Part shown: positions 17,539 to 26,745 of the stretch, one piece after another
How the letters are laid out: each line of letters opens with the position of its first letter
Numbering within the stretch: position 1 is the stretch's first letter
DNA from: an uncultured Hymenobacter sp.
GTDB lineage: Bacteria > Bacteroidota > Bacteroidia > Cytophagales > Hymenobacteraceae
DNA: 64,000 bases
Assembly (NCBI GenBank): GCA_913776615.1
Contig: CAJYPK010000006.1
Span: 62,001 to 126,000, forward strand
Direction of reading: 5' to 3'
Notes under the pieces: generated by a model
Told to the model about the DNA's origin: nothing
Seen by the model: only the letters and a program-made list of their open reading frames with translations
Databases searched by the model: none
Program-made: the position numbers and the translations under genes

Positions 17539-19962
17539 ATGCAGAATTCTACTCGATGGGCCTGGGCCTGGCTGCTCCTGCTGGGGCTAGTGGCCCGCGT
17601 GGCACCACTCTGTGCCCAGCACTTGGCGGCCGGGCGCCAGCACACCGTGGCCATCCATACGGATGGCACGCTCTGGGCCTGGGGCGATAATAGTAATGGC
17701 CAGCTTGGTACCGGCGATACGCAACTCCAGAATGCCCCGGTGCGCATCGGCGCGGCTACTACCTGGGCGAGCGTAAGTGCGGGCAGCAGCCACACCGTGG
17801 CCATCCGGACCGACGGCAGCCTCTGGGCCTGGGGCAGTAATTTCGCCGGGCAGCTCGGCACTGGCACTACGCCCGACAGCTACGTGCCGGTGCAGATTGG
17901 CGCGGCTACGAACTGGCAAAGCGTGAGCGCGGGCGACAACTACACGCTGGCCATCCGCACCGACGGCACGCTCTGGGCCTGGGGCTACAATAGCAGCAAC
18001 CAGCTCGGCGACGGTACCAGCACCAACCAGCCCGTCCCCGTGCAAATCGGGACGGCCACCACCTGGCAGCAGGTGAGCGCCGGCTCCTATACCTCGGCGG
18101 CCCTGCGCCGGGATGGCTCGCTCTGGACCTGGGGCAGTGGCCCACTCGGCCGCGGCAGCGGGGCTACCGGCCTGGTGCCTGCCCAGGTGGGCACGGCCAG
18201 CTGGCTCAGCGTAGCCGCCAGCTTCGACTTTATGGTGGCCGTGCGCCAGGATGGCACGCTCTGGAGCTGGGGCAGCAATTACGCCGGCCAGCTCGGCAAC
18301 GGCACGACCACCAACCAGCTTACCCCTGCCCAGGTAGGGACGGTCGCTACCTGGCGGCAGGTGAGTGCCGGCCAGCAGCACGCCGCGGCCGTGCGCCAGG
18401 ACGGGACCATCTGGGCCTGGGGCAACAATGACTACGGCCAGCTCGGAACGGGCGCGCGCAGCACGCAGCTCCGCCCCGTGCCGCTCCTGAACGCAGCCAC
18501 CACCTGGACCAGCGTGAGCGCGGGCGGCCTGCATACCGTGGCCCAGCGCCAGGACGGGACCGTGTGGGCCTGGGGGGCGCTCGAGCGCGGCCAGGTCGGC
18601 GCGACCGGGCAACTCTACGTGGGCGCCGGGGCGGGGCCGCAGTTCACCCCCCGCCAGCTACTGCCCGCCGACACGTGGCAGCAGGTGGGGGCGGGCAGCC
18701 TGCATTCGGCCGCCATCCGGGCCGACGGCTCGCTCTGGACCTGGGGCGGCAATGCGTACGGCCAGCTCGGCAACGGGGCTGTTGCCACTTCCTTCACCCA
18801 GTACGAGCCGGCCCGGGTGGGCACGGCGACGAACTGGCAGAGCGTGAGCGCGGGCTACTACCACACCGTGGCCCTGCGCCAGGATGGGACGATGTGGGCC
18901 TGGGGCGGCAACTCCGGCGGGATGGTGGGCAACGGGACCACTATCGACCAGCCCACGCCCGTGCAGGTGGGCACCGGCTACACCTGGCGCAGCGTGAGCG
19001 CCGGCCCGGGCTTCACCCTGGCCATTCGGGCCGATGGCACGCTCTGGGCCTGGGGCTACAACTACGAGGGGCAGCTGGGCATCGGCAGTACGGTGGGCCA
19101 GCAAAACGTGCCTACCCAGGTGGGTACCGCTACCAACTGGGCCAGCCTGGGCCCGGGCTGGTACCACGCCCTGGCCACCCGCACCGACGGCACCCTCTGG
19201 GCCTGGGGCAGCAACGTGGCCGGCCAGCTGGGGCTGGGCACCACCAGCAGCCAGGGCAACCAGCAGCGGACGCCCGTGCAGGTAGGCACGGCTACCAACT
19301 GGGCCAGCGTAGCGGCCGGCATTTCCCACTCCGTGGCCCGGCGTACCGACGGCACCCTCTGGGCCTGGGGCAGCGGCAACGGGCAAACCAGCCCCGCGCA
19401 AGTAGGCACCGCCACCACCTGGGCCAGCGTTACCACCTACGCCAGCCACTCGGCGGCAATCAAAACCGACGGTACCCTCTGGACCTGGGGCCAGAATGAT
19501 TCCGGGCAGCTGGGCCTGGGCCGCGGCGCGGGCTCAGCGGCGCCTGCGCAGGTGGGCACCGCCACTACCTGGCAGCGCATCGCCCTGGGCGACGAGCATT
19601 CGCTGGCCGTACGCACCGACGGCACCCTCTGGGTGTGGGGCTCGAACAGCGACGGCCAACTGGCCGCGCCCTACGCAGCGCCCGCGCCCATCAACATTCT
19701 CCTCGGCGGCACTGCCCTGGCCACCAACGCGGCCGGGGCCGCCCCGGCCTGGAGCCTGGCCCCCAACCCGGCCCACGACCGCGCCCGCCTGCTAGGCCTG
19801 CCCCCCGGCCCCCTCGCCGGGCAGCTCTTCGACGCCCAGGGCCGCCTCGTGCGCACGACTACCGCGGCCGAAGTCGAGCTCGCCGGCCTGGCTCCCGGGC
19901 TTTACCTGCTGCACGTTGCGGCCGGGGGTACCACCCGTACGCTGCGCCTGGCGGTTGAGTAG
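17539..19962 (+). CDS. Secreted RCC1-repeat protein with T9SS sorting domain (paralog 2)
   Basis: The 807-residue protein starts at the ATG at 17539 (MQNSTRWAWAWLLLLG); the in-frame TTG six bases earlier is less likely. A signal peptide ends near residue 29 (APLCAQ). I count 14 RCC1-like units with WAWG/WTWG cores; unit 4 (WTWGSGPLGRGSG) and unit 7 (WAWGALERGQVG) are degenerate. The C-terminal T9SS domain (WSLAPNPAHDRARL) is almost identical in DNA to that of paralog 1, with 17207-17282 and 19787-19862 appearing the same base for base. A terminator upstream separates it from paralog 1, so it probably has its own promoter. Confidence 0.9.
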   Translation: MQNSTRWAWAWLLLLGLVARVAPLCAQHLAAGRQHTVAIHTDGTLWAWGDNSNGQLGTGDTQLQNAPVRIGAATTWASVSAGSSHTVAIRTDGSLWAWGSNFAGQLGTGTTPDSYVPVQIGAATNWQSVSAGDNYTLAIRTDGTLWAWGYNSSNQLGDGTSTNQPVPVQIGTATTWQQVSAGSYTSAALRRDGSLWTWGSGPLGRGSGATGLVPAQVGTASWLSVAASFDFMVAVRQDGTLWSWGSNYAGQLGNGTTTNQLTPAQVGTVATWRQVSAGQQHAAAVRQDGTIWAWGNNDYGQLGTGARSTQLRPVPLLNAATTWTSVSAGGLHTVAQRQDGTVWAWGALERGQVGATGQLYVGAGAGPQFTPRQLLPADTWQQVGAGSLHSAAIRADGSLWTWGGNAYGQLGNGAVATSFTQYEPARVGTATNWQSVSAGYYHTVALRQDGTMWAWGGNSGGMVGNGTTIDQPTPVQVGTGYTWRSVSAGPGFTLAIRADGTLWAWGYNYEGQLGIGSTVGQQNVPTQVGTATNWASLGPGWYHALATRTDGTLWAWGSNVAGQLGLGTTSSQGNQQRTPVQVGTATNWASVAAGISHSVARRTDGTLWAWGSGNGQTSPAQVGTATTWASVTTYASHSAAIKTDGTLWTWGQNDSGQLGLGRGAGSAAPAQVGTATTWQRIALGDEHSLAVRTDGTLWVWGSNSDGQLAAPYAAPAPINILLGGTALATNAAGAAPAWSLAPNPAHDRARLLGLPPGPLAGQLFDAQGRLVRTTTAAEVELAGLAPGLYLLHVAAGGTTRTLRLAVE

Positions 19963-20027
19963 CCCGGCTTAGTTATCTTTATTTTCTAAGTTGAAAAGCC
20001 CCCACCGGCCCGGGCTTGTCTTTACCC

Positions 20028-20083
20028 AACTCTCAAAGCAAAAAGCGCCAGCCGGTAGGCTGGCGCTTTTTGCTTTGAGAGTT
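20028..20083. terminator. Bidirectional terminator after RCC1 paralog 2
   Basis: A perfect 26-bp stem (20028-20053 with 20058-20083) has a GGTA loop and A/T-rich arms. It lies between convergent paralog 2 and the SUKH gene. Confidence 0.88.
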
Positions 20084-20154
20084 GCTGGTAATTCCGTCCT
20101 AAGCTGTAGTGACTCGGAAAGGGGTGCCTTTTGCTAGCCCCTCCTGCACATATT

Positions 20155-20691
20155 TTAAGGCTGGTCGGCCAATTGCGCTATCTGGTCTAGCTCCGCCCAC
20201 ACGACGGGCACCTGGACGTCGATGCGGCCCAGGGATTGGCAGAGTTGCACCATCGTTTTCAGTCGACTAATGAGCCAGTCGGTAAAACGTCCATATTCGT
20301 GGTACTCCAATCCCGGCTCTAAGTCGGACCTAATGAGGCACAACTTGACTAGCGGATTGTCGGAGCCCAGTAGGAAGTACCAGAAGCTATAGCCCTGCCA
20401 TTCGCTGAACACGAAGCCCCCAGGCTCTAACGACAGTTGATTTTCTGTCAGCAGCTCCCGGGCCGAATCCCAGTAGTAGTCCAGAAACGCCAGGCGAAAA
20501 TCTTGCTCCAGCGACCGGAGCGTGGCGCGGCCGCACCATTTCAGAAATAAGCGATAGGCCAAGGGAAACTGCACCCCATACGCCTGCTCTTGGGAGGCTA
20601 CCTCAGCTTCGGAGCAGCCAAGGCCGCTGGTAGAGCCTTCCAGACCAGTGGCTACGAGAAATTGGTCGAGACGCGTGTAAAAAGCTTGCAT
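20155..20691 (-). CDS. SMI1/KNR4 (SUKH) family protein
   Basis: The 178-residue protein has the SUKH pattern: SEAEVASQEQAYGVQFPLAYRLFL near residues 23-50 and a hydrophobic aromatic block (FSEWQGYSFWYFLLG) near 94-108, followed by a buried acidic strand. In known cases SUKH proteins are often immunity proteins against contact-dependent nuclease toxins. No intact toxin gene is adjacent, so here it is an orphan. It stands alone on the minus strand after a bidirectional terminator. The family call is made by motif only. Confidence 0.7.
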   Translation of the reverse strand: MQAFYTRLDQFLVATGLEGSTSGLGCSEAEVASQEQAYGVQFPLAYRLFLKWCGRATLRSLEQDFRLAFLDYYWDSARELLTENQLSLEPGGFVFSEWQGYSFWYFLLGSDNPLVKLCLIRSDLEPGLEYHEYGRFTDWLISRLKTMVQLCQSLGRIDVQVPVVWAELDQIAQLADQP

Positions 20692-21153
20692 AGGTAGGTG
20701 TTCAGGTAAGCTGTTGGGTCTACTGAAGCGCTGGCGCGCTGCTCATCCAGCGGCAGTGCGGAAGATACTGGCCCCCCAGGTATACCTTAGCGGAGTTGCC
20801 ACCCGACAGCCACCTAGTGCCTTATTTTACAAGTTGTAGATGGTCGTTGCTAGAATAGCGTCGCTGGCCGCGGGCCAGGACCGCACTACGGACCGCTGTC
20901 GATAGTTCGGGTAGTAAGTTTGGTTTTCTCTCCATCTGCGTTGGCCTTGGGCAACTGCTATTTTGTTCGAACACGATGAGAAAGAACGCCCAGCGCCTGC
21001 CCGGCAACGCGGTCGCCGCCGGGCGCCAGCGGCGGCAGCAGCCCGGCGGCAACCTGCTCCTCTACCTTACCTATCGCCCGGCCTAGTGCCGACGGCCGGT
21101 AAGAATCGGCTTTCACCTTATTCTCGACGCGCCGCTGCGCCCCTCCCCGCTTC
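20692..21153. other. Intergenic stretch with no supported gene
   Basis: This 460-nt gap between the SUKH gene and the ABC ATPase gene holds only a possible 37-codon minus-strand frame (stop near 20822, ATG near 20934), which has no recognisable features. No hairpin or repeat of note was seen. Confidence 0.4.
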
Positions 21154-22131
21154 TTGTCTTCCCCGCCCGCCATCCGCGTTACGCACCTCACCAAGCGCTT
21201 CGGGGCGCAGGTGGTGGTCGATGACTTATCCTTTGCAGTAGCCCCGGGCGAAACCCTGGTGCTGCTCGGCCCCAGCGGCTGCGGCAAAACCACCCTGCTC
21301 AAAACCCTCAACCGCCTCATCGAGCCCGACGGCGGCACCATCGAAGTCCACGGCCGCGACGTGCGCCAGCTGGCGCCGGAAACGCTCCGGCGCGGGATGG
21401 GCTACGTTATTCAGCAAGTGGGCCTGCTGCCGCACTATACCGTGGCCCAGAACATCGGCGTGGTACCCGGCCTGCTGGGCCAGCCCGCCGCCGCCACCGC
21501 CGCCCGCATCACCGAGCTCCTGGAGCGCCTGCACCTGCCGGCCGCCCGCTTCGCGCACCTGCTGCCGGCCCAGCTCTCGGGCGGCCAGGCGCAGCGCGTG
21601 GGGCTGGCCCGCGCCCTGGCCGCCGACCCGCCCGTGGTGCTGCTCGACGAACCGTTCGGGGCACTCGACCCGCTCACCCGCGCCGCCGTGCGCCGCGACT
21701 TCCGCGAGCTCGACGAGCTGCGCCGCAAAACGGTGGTGCTCGTGACCCACGACGTGCAGGAAGCCTTCGAGCTGGCCGACCGCATTATGCTGCTCAACCA
21801 AGGTAAAATTCAGCAGCTCGGCCCGCCCCGCGAGCTGCTGCGGCGGCCGGCCAACGAGTTCGTACGGAGCTTCTTCCAAGCCGAGCACCTGGCCCTCGAA
21901 ATGCGCGTGACCCCGCTGGCCGAGGTGCTGCCCTTCTTACCCGACGCGCCCCCCGCGCCGGCCGGAGCGCCCGTGCTTTCCGACCGCGCCAGCGTGCAGG
22001 CAGCCGTGGCCCTGCTCCACGAAACCGGCGCGGCGAGCCTGCGCGTGGCCGAGGCCCCGACCGCCGCCGTGGCCCTGGGGCCGCTGCTGGCGGCTTTCGG
22101 CCAGGCCTTGCGGCAGGAAGGACTAGGCTGA
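21154..22131 (+). CDS. Osmoprotectant-type ABC transporter ATP-binding protein
   Basis: This 325-residue ATPase has Walker A GPSGCGKTT (about residues 39-47), the signature LSGGQAQRVGLARALA, Walker B VVLLDEPFGALDP and the switch His in LVTHDVQEA. It fits the glycine betaine/choline (OpuA/OpuC, quaternary amine) ABC family. The C-terminal 90 residues look like a degenerate CBS-type region. The start is a TTG at 21154 (MSSPPAIRVTHLTKRFG), as no ATG fits. Its likely permease and binding-protein partner is at 26909, about 4.8 kb away, so the locus is split. Confidence 0.88.
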   Translation: MSSPPAIRVTHLTKRFGAQVVVDDLSFAVAPGETLVLLGPSGCGKTTLLKTLNRLIEPDGGTIEVHGRDVRQLAPETLRRGMGYVIQQVGLLPHYTVAQNIGVVPGLLGQPAAATAARITELLERLHLPAARFAHLLPAQLSGGQAQRVGLARALAADPPVVLLDEPFGALDPLTRAAVRRDFRELDELRRKTVVLVTHDVQEAFELADRIMLLNQGKIQQLGPPRELLRRPANEFVRSFFQAEHLALEMRVTPLAEVLPFLPDAPPAPAGAPVLSDRASVQAAVALLHETGAASLRVAEAPTAAVALGPLLAAFGQALRQEGLG

Positions 22132-22267
22132 CAAGGCCCCGCCTTACCGCGGCCACGCTACCCCGTGCGCAGCAACTCCGTAAGCCGGGGTGGGCAGCGG
22201 GTAGGTTTGCGCAGCCGCGGGCTACCCTACCGCCACCCATTCACCCACCAGCTTACTCCTGCGCTCC

Positions 22268-22675
22268 GTGCATACCTCCGCCCCTATTCCGCTACCGGCC
22301 ACCGTGGCCCAGTGCCGCCAGCAGCTGCTCGACTGCCTGAAAAGTGGCGATTACGCCCTGTACTCGGCCGATAAGGAAGGCAGCCGCACGCTGTGCTGCT
22401 ACCGGGGAGCTTTTCTCCGGGCCGCGGTGGGGGAAGAAGGTACCAGCCTGCTGCGCCTGCACAGCGAGGAGCAGCTGCTGGATTACATCCGGCAATTAAA
22501 TGGCCCGCTGCTGGATATGGTCGATGGCCAGCCCCGGTGGCGCTACGAGCTGACGGCCGCCGAGCAGCTGGCGCAGTGGCAGCAGCAGCTAGCGCGGCTG
22601 CAACCCTTCACCCAGTCGCTGCGGCAGTTCGTGGCCCGGGTACTGGCGGAGTTTGCCGCCCTGGCTACCCCTTAG
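22268..22675 (+). CDS. Hypothetical protein, 135 residues
   Basis: Not recognised. The reading frame starts at a GTG (22268) and has protein-like composition with several Gln/Leu-rich helical stretches (residues 85-130). A TSLLRLHSEEQLLDYIRQL segment suggests alpha-helical structure. It lies 136 nt after the ABC ATPase gene on the same strand. No signal peptide or membrane segment is visible. Confidence 0.6.
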   Translation: MHTSAPIPLPATVAQCRQQLLDCLKSGDYALYSADKEGSRTLCCYRGAFLRAAVGEEGTSLLRLHSEEQLLDYIRQLNGPLLDMVDGQPRWRYELTAAEQLAQWQQQLARLQPFTQSLRQFVARVLAEFAALATP

Positions 22676-22787
22676 CCTTACCCCGCAGCGCCGGGCGCGC
22701 CGCACGCCCGGGCCAGCAGCCTGCCAGCATTGCCCCTGGCCGGCCCGGCGCCCGCTCCCCCGCCCCCGCCACTACCCTCGACGGGGG

Positions 22788-23495
22788 CTACACGGCTTCC
22801 AGATAAGCCAGCACGTCAACCAGCGCCGTCACCCGGCCAAATTCCAGGCCCATGAGCTGCTCGGCGGGCACTTCCTCGTGCACCCAGGTGGTGTGGTAAG
22901 GCACGTGAATGGCCTGGCCGCCCACGGCCAGCACCGGCAAGATATCGGACTTGAGCGAGTTGCCGATCATCAGGAACGCGGCCGGGTCCACGCCGTGGCG
23001 GGCCAGCACGCGCCGGTAGGTGGCCTCGTTCTTCTCGCTCACGATTTCGGCCCAGGTGAAGAAATCGCCCAGGCCCGAGCGGGCCAGCTTGCTTTCCTGG
23101 TCGAAGAGGTCGCCCTTGGTGCACACCATCAGGCGGTGCCCGCGCCGGGTTAGCTCGGTGAGTACTTCCACCACGCCGGGCAGGGGCTCGATGGGAAAGT
23201 CGAGCAGGCGCTTGCCCAGGTCGAGCAGCTGCTGAATCTGGCGGCCCGTCACGGCCCCGTCGGTGAGCTGAATGGCGGTTTCGGTCATGGTCAGCATCAG
23301 CGACTTGGCCCCGTAGCCGTAGAGGTGCATGTTGTGGCGCTGCACCTGGTAGAGGTGCGCGCCAATGGTGGCCGCGTCGCCGCAGTGGGCGAGGATGGCG
23401 CACATCTCCCGCTCCACGTGGTCGAAGTGCGGCTGGTTGGGCCACAGGGTGTCGTCGGCGTCGAAGGCGATTAGTTGGGGTTGGCGCAAGAGCAT
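22788..23495 (-). CDS. HAD-superfamily hydrolase
   Basis: The 235-residue protein carries HAD motif I as FDADDTLW (nucleophile and acid/base Asp12 and Asp14), a motif II-like MVCTKGD segment and a late motif FLMIGNSLKSDI. This fits a small-molecule phosphatase of the phosphoglycolate phosphatase-like group; the substrate is unknown. The ATG at 23495 puts the motif at the usual distance from the N-terminus; the longer frame to 23528 is not supported. A perfect TAnnTTTG box lies at 23548-23555 on the minus strand. It is divergent from the acetyltransferase gene. Confidence 0.88.
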   Translation of the reverse strand: MLLRQPQLIAFDADDTLWPNQPHFDHVEREMCAILAHCGDAATIGAHLYQVQRHNMHLYGYGAKSLMLTMTETAIQLTDGAVTGRQIQQLLDLGKRLLDFPIEPLPGVVEVLTELTRRGHRLMVCTKGDLFDQESKLARSGLGDFFTWAEIVSEKNEATYRRVLARHGVDPAAFLMIGNSLKSDILPVLAVGGQAIHVPYHTTWVHEEVPAEQLMGLEFGRVTALVDVLAYLEAV

Positions 23496-23547
23496 AGGGA
23501 AGGGCAAAAACGGGGCGCCGCGAGGCAACGGTCCCGGTTAGTCGCCC

Positions 23548-23555
23548 CAAAAATA
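23548..23555 (-). promoter_or_regulatory. -7 box upstream of HAD hydrolase
   Basis: The minus strand reads TATTTTTG, a full match to TAnnTTTG, in the 75-nt gap between two divergent genes. Confidence 0.5.
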
Positions 23556-23570
23556 CCGAACTTGCCGCCC

Positions 23571-24218
23571 ATGCGACAGCTAATTGACCTGGCCACCTGG
23601 CCCCGCCGCGAGCACTTCGAGTTCTTCGGGCAGTTCGACGAACCCTTCTTCGGCCTCGTGGCCGAGGTCGATTGCACCCGGGCCCGCGACGAAGCCCGCC
23701 GCCGGGGCGTGCCGTTTTTTCTCTATTACCTCTACCACGCCGTGCAGGCGGCCAACGCGGTGCCCGAGTTTCGCCACCGCATCGAGCAAGGGCAGGTAGT
23801 TGCCTACGACCGGGTGCACGCCTCGGCCACCATCGGGCGGCCCGACCGCACGTTCAGCTTTTCCTTTATCGAGCAGCAGGATGCCCTGGTCGATTTCGTG
23901 GCCGGGGCCCAGGCCGAAATCGCGGCCATCCAGGCCACTACCGGCCTGGGGCTGAGCGAGCGCACCGCCCGCCCCGACGTGCTGCACTGCTCGGCCATTC
24001 CGTGGGTGAAATTTACAGGACTCACCCACGCCCGCAGCTTTCAGTTTCCCGACAGCGCCCCCAAAATTTCCTTCGGCCAGGTGCACCCTGCGGGCGCCGC
24101 CCAGCTCATGCCCGTGGCCGTCAACGTGCACCACGCCCTGGCCGACGGCTACCACGTGGGCCAGTTTCTGGAGCAGTTTCAGCGGCGGCTGGCGGGAGAA
24201 AGTAGCGCCCAGGGGTAG
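23571..24218 (+). CDS. Chloramphenicol acetyltransferase (CatA)-like protein
   Basis: The 215-residue protein has the type A chloramphenicol acetyltransferase layout: an N-terminal WPRREHFEFF segment (residues 10-19), FFLYYLYHAV near 49-58, and the catalytic HHxxxDGxH motif as HHALADGYH at residues 187-195. The longest frame runs back to 23475, overlapping the HAD gene; the ATG at 23571 is chosen because the family begins here. Many chromosomal CatA-like proteins act on substrates other than chloramphenicol, so resistance is not proven by sequence. Confidence 0.87.
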   Translation: MRQLIDLATWPRREHFEFFGQFDEPFFGLVAEVDCTRARDEARRRGVPFFLYYLYHAVQAANAVPEFRHRIEQGQVVAYDRVHASATIGRPDRTFSFSFIEQQDALVDFVAGAQAEIAAIQATTGLGLSERTARPDVLHCSAIPWVKFTGLTHARSFQFPDSAPKISFGQVHPAGAAQLMPVAVNVHHALADGYHVGQFLEQFQRRLAGESSAQG

Positions 24219-24326
24219 CGTGGCTGCTGCGGGTTCGCGCGTCGCCCAGATGTAGGCAATGGCTGGGGAAAATAGCGCGGCAAGGCTCCGGCGTGACGGA
24301 GCGCTCGGTAAACGCCCCCAGCCGCC

Positions 24327-24348
24327 CCAAGCTGGAGCCTGGGGTTAC
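24327..24348. repeat. Solitary arm of the GGGGTTAC palindrome family
   Basis: CCAAGCTGGAGCCTGGGGTTAC closely matches one arm of the inverted repeat at 57533-57609. Only one arm is present, in the gap before the S41-like gene. Confidence 0.5.
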
Positions 24349-24365
24349 AACGGCCGGCTAAAAAT

Positions 24366-25637
24366 CTAGCGACCGGCCGGATAGCTCAATGCCGCCTCCA
24401 ATACCGGGTCCTGCCCTTGGCGGTAGGCGGCCATGGTTAAGGGAACGGCAAGGTCGGGCACCAGCGTCGGGGCCGAGCCCAGCTGCGGCAGGTAGTTGGT
24501 CTGGCGGCTAGCCACCTGGATGTGCAATCCCGAGTAAGGCAGTTGAAATTCCTTGACTTCGGTGCAGTGCCGGGTGGGGCAGCCCCCGGTGGGCTCGCCC
24601 ACCAGCAGGGCCTGGGTTTGCGCCTTCAATTCGCAGGCGGCCCGCAGGCCCGAGGAAAAGGTGTCGCGGCCAATGAGCACGAACAAGCGCCCGCGTCGAT
24701 TAAACCCACTGTGGGCCAGCCACCAGCGCAGGGGGGCAAACTGCCGGGAGTTGCCGCCCTCGTTGAAGCGCAGGTCGAGCACCAGCCGGGTGGCGGAGTC
24801 GCGCTGCAAGGCCCGCCGCAGCTGCCAGCTGAAGCGCAGGAAGCGCCCCATCTCCCGGCAGCTATTATACTGCGCGTACACGGCCCGGCGGGCGGGCAGC
24901 GTCGCGGACCAGAAGGGCTCGTCCAGGTGCCGCCGGTACAACGGCTCGGCCACGCCGGGGGCCAGGGGCCGCTCGGCCGGCCGGGCCTGCCAGACGGAGT
25001 CGGCCCGGCCGGCCAGGGCAATGCGCAGCGGCTGGCCGGTGGCCGACGTAAATTCATACACGACCGAATCCGGGCCGGCGGCCCCCACAAATGCCAGCGC
25101 CGCCGCTTGCGAAAGCAGCCGCACGGCCCCGGTGCGACGAGCTACCTCGTTGTCGGCCGATACGAGGCGATCCAGTTGGCGCAGCACCGTATCGACCGGC
25201 TGCGCCCCCAGCCGCACCAGGCGCAGGCCGCCCGCCGGGCGCGCCACGGGGCCGTAGGTCAGGGTGGCGTACACCCCGTCGGGAAACCAGCGGAAGCGTA
25301 CGGGGTACGTGCGCAGGCTGGCCGGGCGGGCTACCCGCGTGTGCCCGTCGCAGAGCCGGGCCACGAGCTGCTGCGCCCCCAGCCGCCACTGCGCCTCGTC
25401 GTAGCGTGGGGCCTGCGCCACCAGCTGCTGCGCGGCCTGCTGCCACTGGGCGGGCGTAATATGCGCGTAGAGTGCCGGATGACGCGCGGCCAGCTGCGCG
25501 GCCAGGTAGCGGCTGTCGGCCTGGCGCTGCGCGGCCAGCGGCGGGCGCGCCACGGGCGACGGTTGGCAGGCCGGCAGTCCGAGTAAGCTCAGCACCCCAC
25601 CAACCGTTCGGGGCGAAATAGATAGATGAAACAGCAC
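24366..25637 (-). CDS. S41-family peptidase-like lipoprotein
   Basis: The 423-residue protein resembles C-terminal-processing (tail-specific) peptidases: VLDLRFNEGGNSRQFAPL near residues 285-302 and GRDTFSSGLRAACE, where the serine after TF is at the nucleophile position. An N-terminal hydrophobic stretch ending LGLPAC (Cys24) suggests a lipoprotein. The start is a GTG at 25637. The usual PDZ domain is not evident, so substrate delivery may differ. It borders the low-GC island on its upstream side. Confidence 0.75.
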   Translation of the reverse strand: MLFHLSISPRTVGGVLSLLGLPACQPSPVARPPLAAQRQADSRYLAAQLAARHPALYAHITPAQWQQAAQQLVAQAPRYDEAQWRLGAQQLVARLCDGHTRVARPASLRTYPVRFRWFPDGVYATLTYGPVARPAGGLRLVRLGAQPVDTVLRQLDRLVSADNEVARRTGAVRLLSQAAALAFVGAAGPDSVVYEFTSATGQPLRIALAGRADSVWQARPAERPLAPGVAEPLYRRHLDEPFWSATLPARRAVYAQYNSCREMGRFLRFSWQLRRALQRDSATRLVLDLRFNEGGNSRQFAPLRWWLAHSGFNRRGRLFVLIGRDTFSSGLRAACELKAQTQALLVGEPTGGCPTRHCTEVKEFQLPYSGLHIQVASRQTNYLPQLGSAPTLVPDLAVPLTMAAYRQGQDPVLEAALSYPAGR

Positions 25638-25793
25638 ACGCTAGACCAGATAATTATCGAAGCTAGTTAACGTTGATAACACAGGACACTGCCTCGTACT
25701 TGTCCTGTTCCATTGGCGCAAGTTATAGTAGCAGAGTACTACTACAGCTATTTACGGATAAAACAAGGGTTCAATTTTACACCAACCAATTAG

Positions 25794-26300
25794 CTATCTA
25801 CAATAGGGTATCGTTTTACCGAATGCTTTACCCGATTTTAGCATAAAACTATTTATTTGTGCCGTTCTCAAAGAATCAGATGGACTACTAGAATTAAAAA
25901 AAATAGATAGCCTACCAGGTTCACTACTCGTTACCAGAATATACGGGGTTTGTTCTATAATTTTTTCTTCGTATAGCTCGCCCGATACAGCATCCTTCAG
26001 TAAGAAGGCATTCTTACCAACTACTCCCTTTGCTATTTCTTCTACTTTACCACTTCGCTTGATACGATAATAAATTATTTTTTCATTTTCTTCTTCTAAT
26101 ATCTCTTTTTTTACTCCCTCTACATGAACATAACTTGAAGTAATTATTTGTTCATCGTGCCATGATTTCACACGAACCGTATCCAGGCAGTCAAATAATA
26201 AATAGCGAAATTGAACTAGCTCCCATTTTGTTTTTCCAGAACAGACAGGGGAATTACGCAAGAAGGCACTAGTCAATAAAACTAATTGAAAAAAAATCAT
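25794..26300 (-). CDS. Hypothetical exported protein in low-GC island
   Basis: Not recognised. This 168-residue frame is far richer in A and T than every neighbour and uses AAA, ATA and TTT codons freely. The N-terminus MIFFQLVLLTSAFL could be a short signal peptide. The middle is rich in Glu, Lys and Ile, with predicted beta strands (KIIYYRIKRSGKVEEIAKGVVG). It is followed closely by the next low-GC frame on the same strand. Composition points to recent acquisition. Confidence 0.6.
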   Translation of the reverse strand: MIFFQLVLLTSAFLRNSPVCSGKTKWELVQFRYLLFDCLDTVRVKSWHDEQIITSSYVHVEGVKKEILEEENEKIIYYRIKRSGKVEEIAKGVVGKNAFLLKDAVSGELYEEKIIEQTPYILVTSSEPGRLSIFFNSSSPSDSLRTAQINSFMLKSGKAFGKTIPYCR

Positions 26301-26331
26301 ATGAATACAAATTTCTTATAAGACCAATTAC

Positions 26332-26745
26332 TTACTTTGGCAAAACTCTTAGTTCAAAATTATCCTTTTTTTGCAGTTCTTTCTTATTTTGCTGGTATGC
26401 GCCCCTGACTTCTAGAAAGGCCTCCCAAGAGGCCGTCCACGATTTATGCTGAGCCTTTTTAGCAGCAGCATCCAAATGCCATTCACCTGCATTTAACTTA
26501 TAACGAAATTCCTGCTGAGCAAATATATCGGTTTGATCTTGTGAAATAGCGGCTAATGATTCATAAGCCACAGCCTTACAACCCAACGTAAACCAATTTC
26601 CTCCCATTTCTGGCCCTGGAGCAGATGTATAATTGGGGTGTATATACTTACTCCTGAGTAAAGCTGCGCGACCGTGATGCGAACTCTTGAAAATATCGGG
26701 CTGGATTTCTTGCGTTTTCAATTCGAGCCGCGTATTAACCCCCAC
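26332..26745 (-). pseudogene. Possible truncated low-GC gene remnant
   Basis: This 137-codon frame opens with a GTG immediately after an in-frame TAA, and its first residues (VNTRLELKTQEIQP) read like the middle of a protein, so the 5' end may be lost. The C-terminal part is Lys/Gln-rich (residues 95-125). It is not recognised. It lies 31 nt upstream of the previous low-GC frame on the same strand, so the two may be one unit. It could instead be an intact small gene with a GTG start. Confidence 0.45.

Noticed and set aside
20822..20934. 37-codon minus-strand frame
   Set aside because: It is short, without recognisable features, promoter or conserved composition; not enough to call a gene.
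23475..23570. Upstream extension of the acetyltransferase frame
   Set aside because: It overlaps the divergent HAD gene and its promoter, and the family N-terminus begins at 23571.
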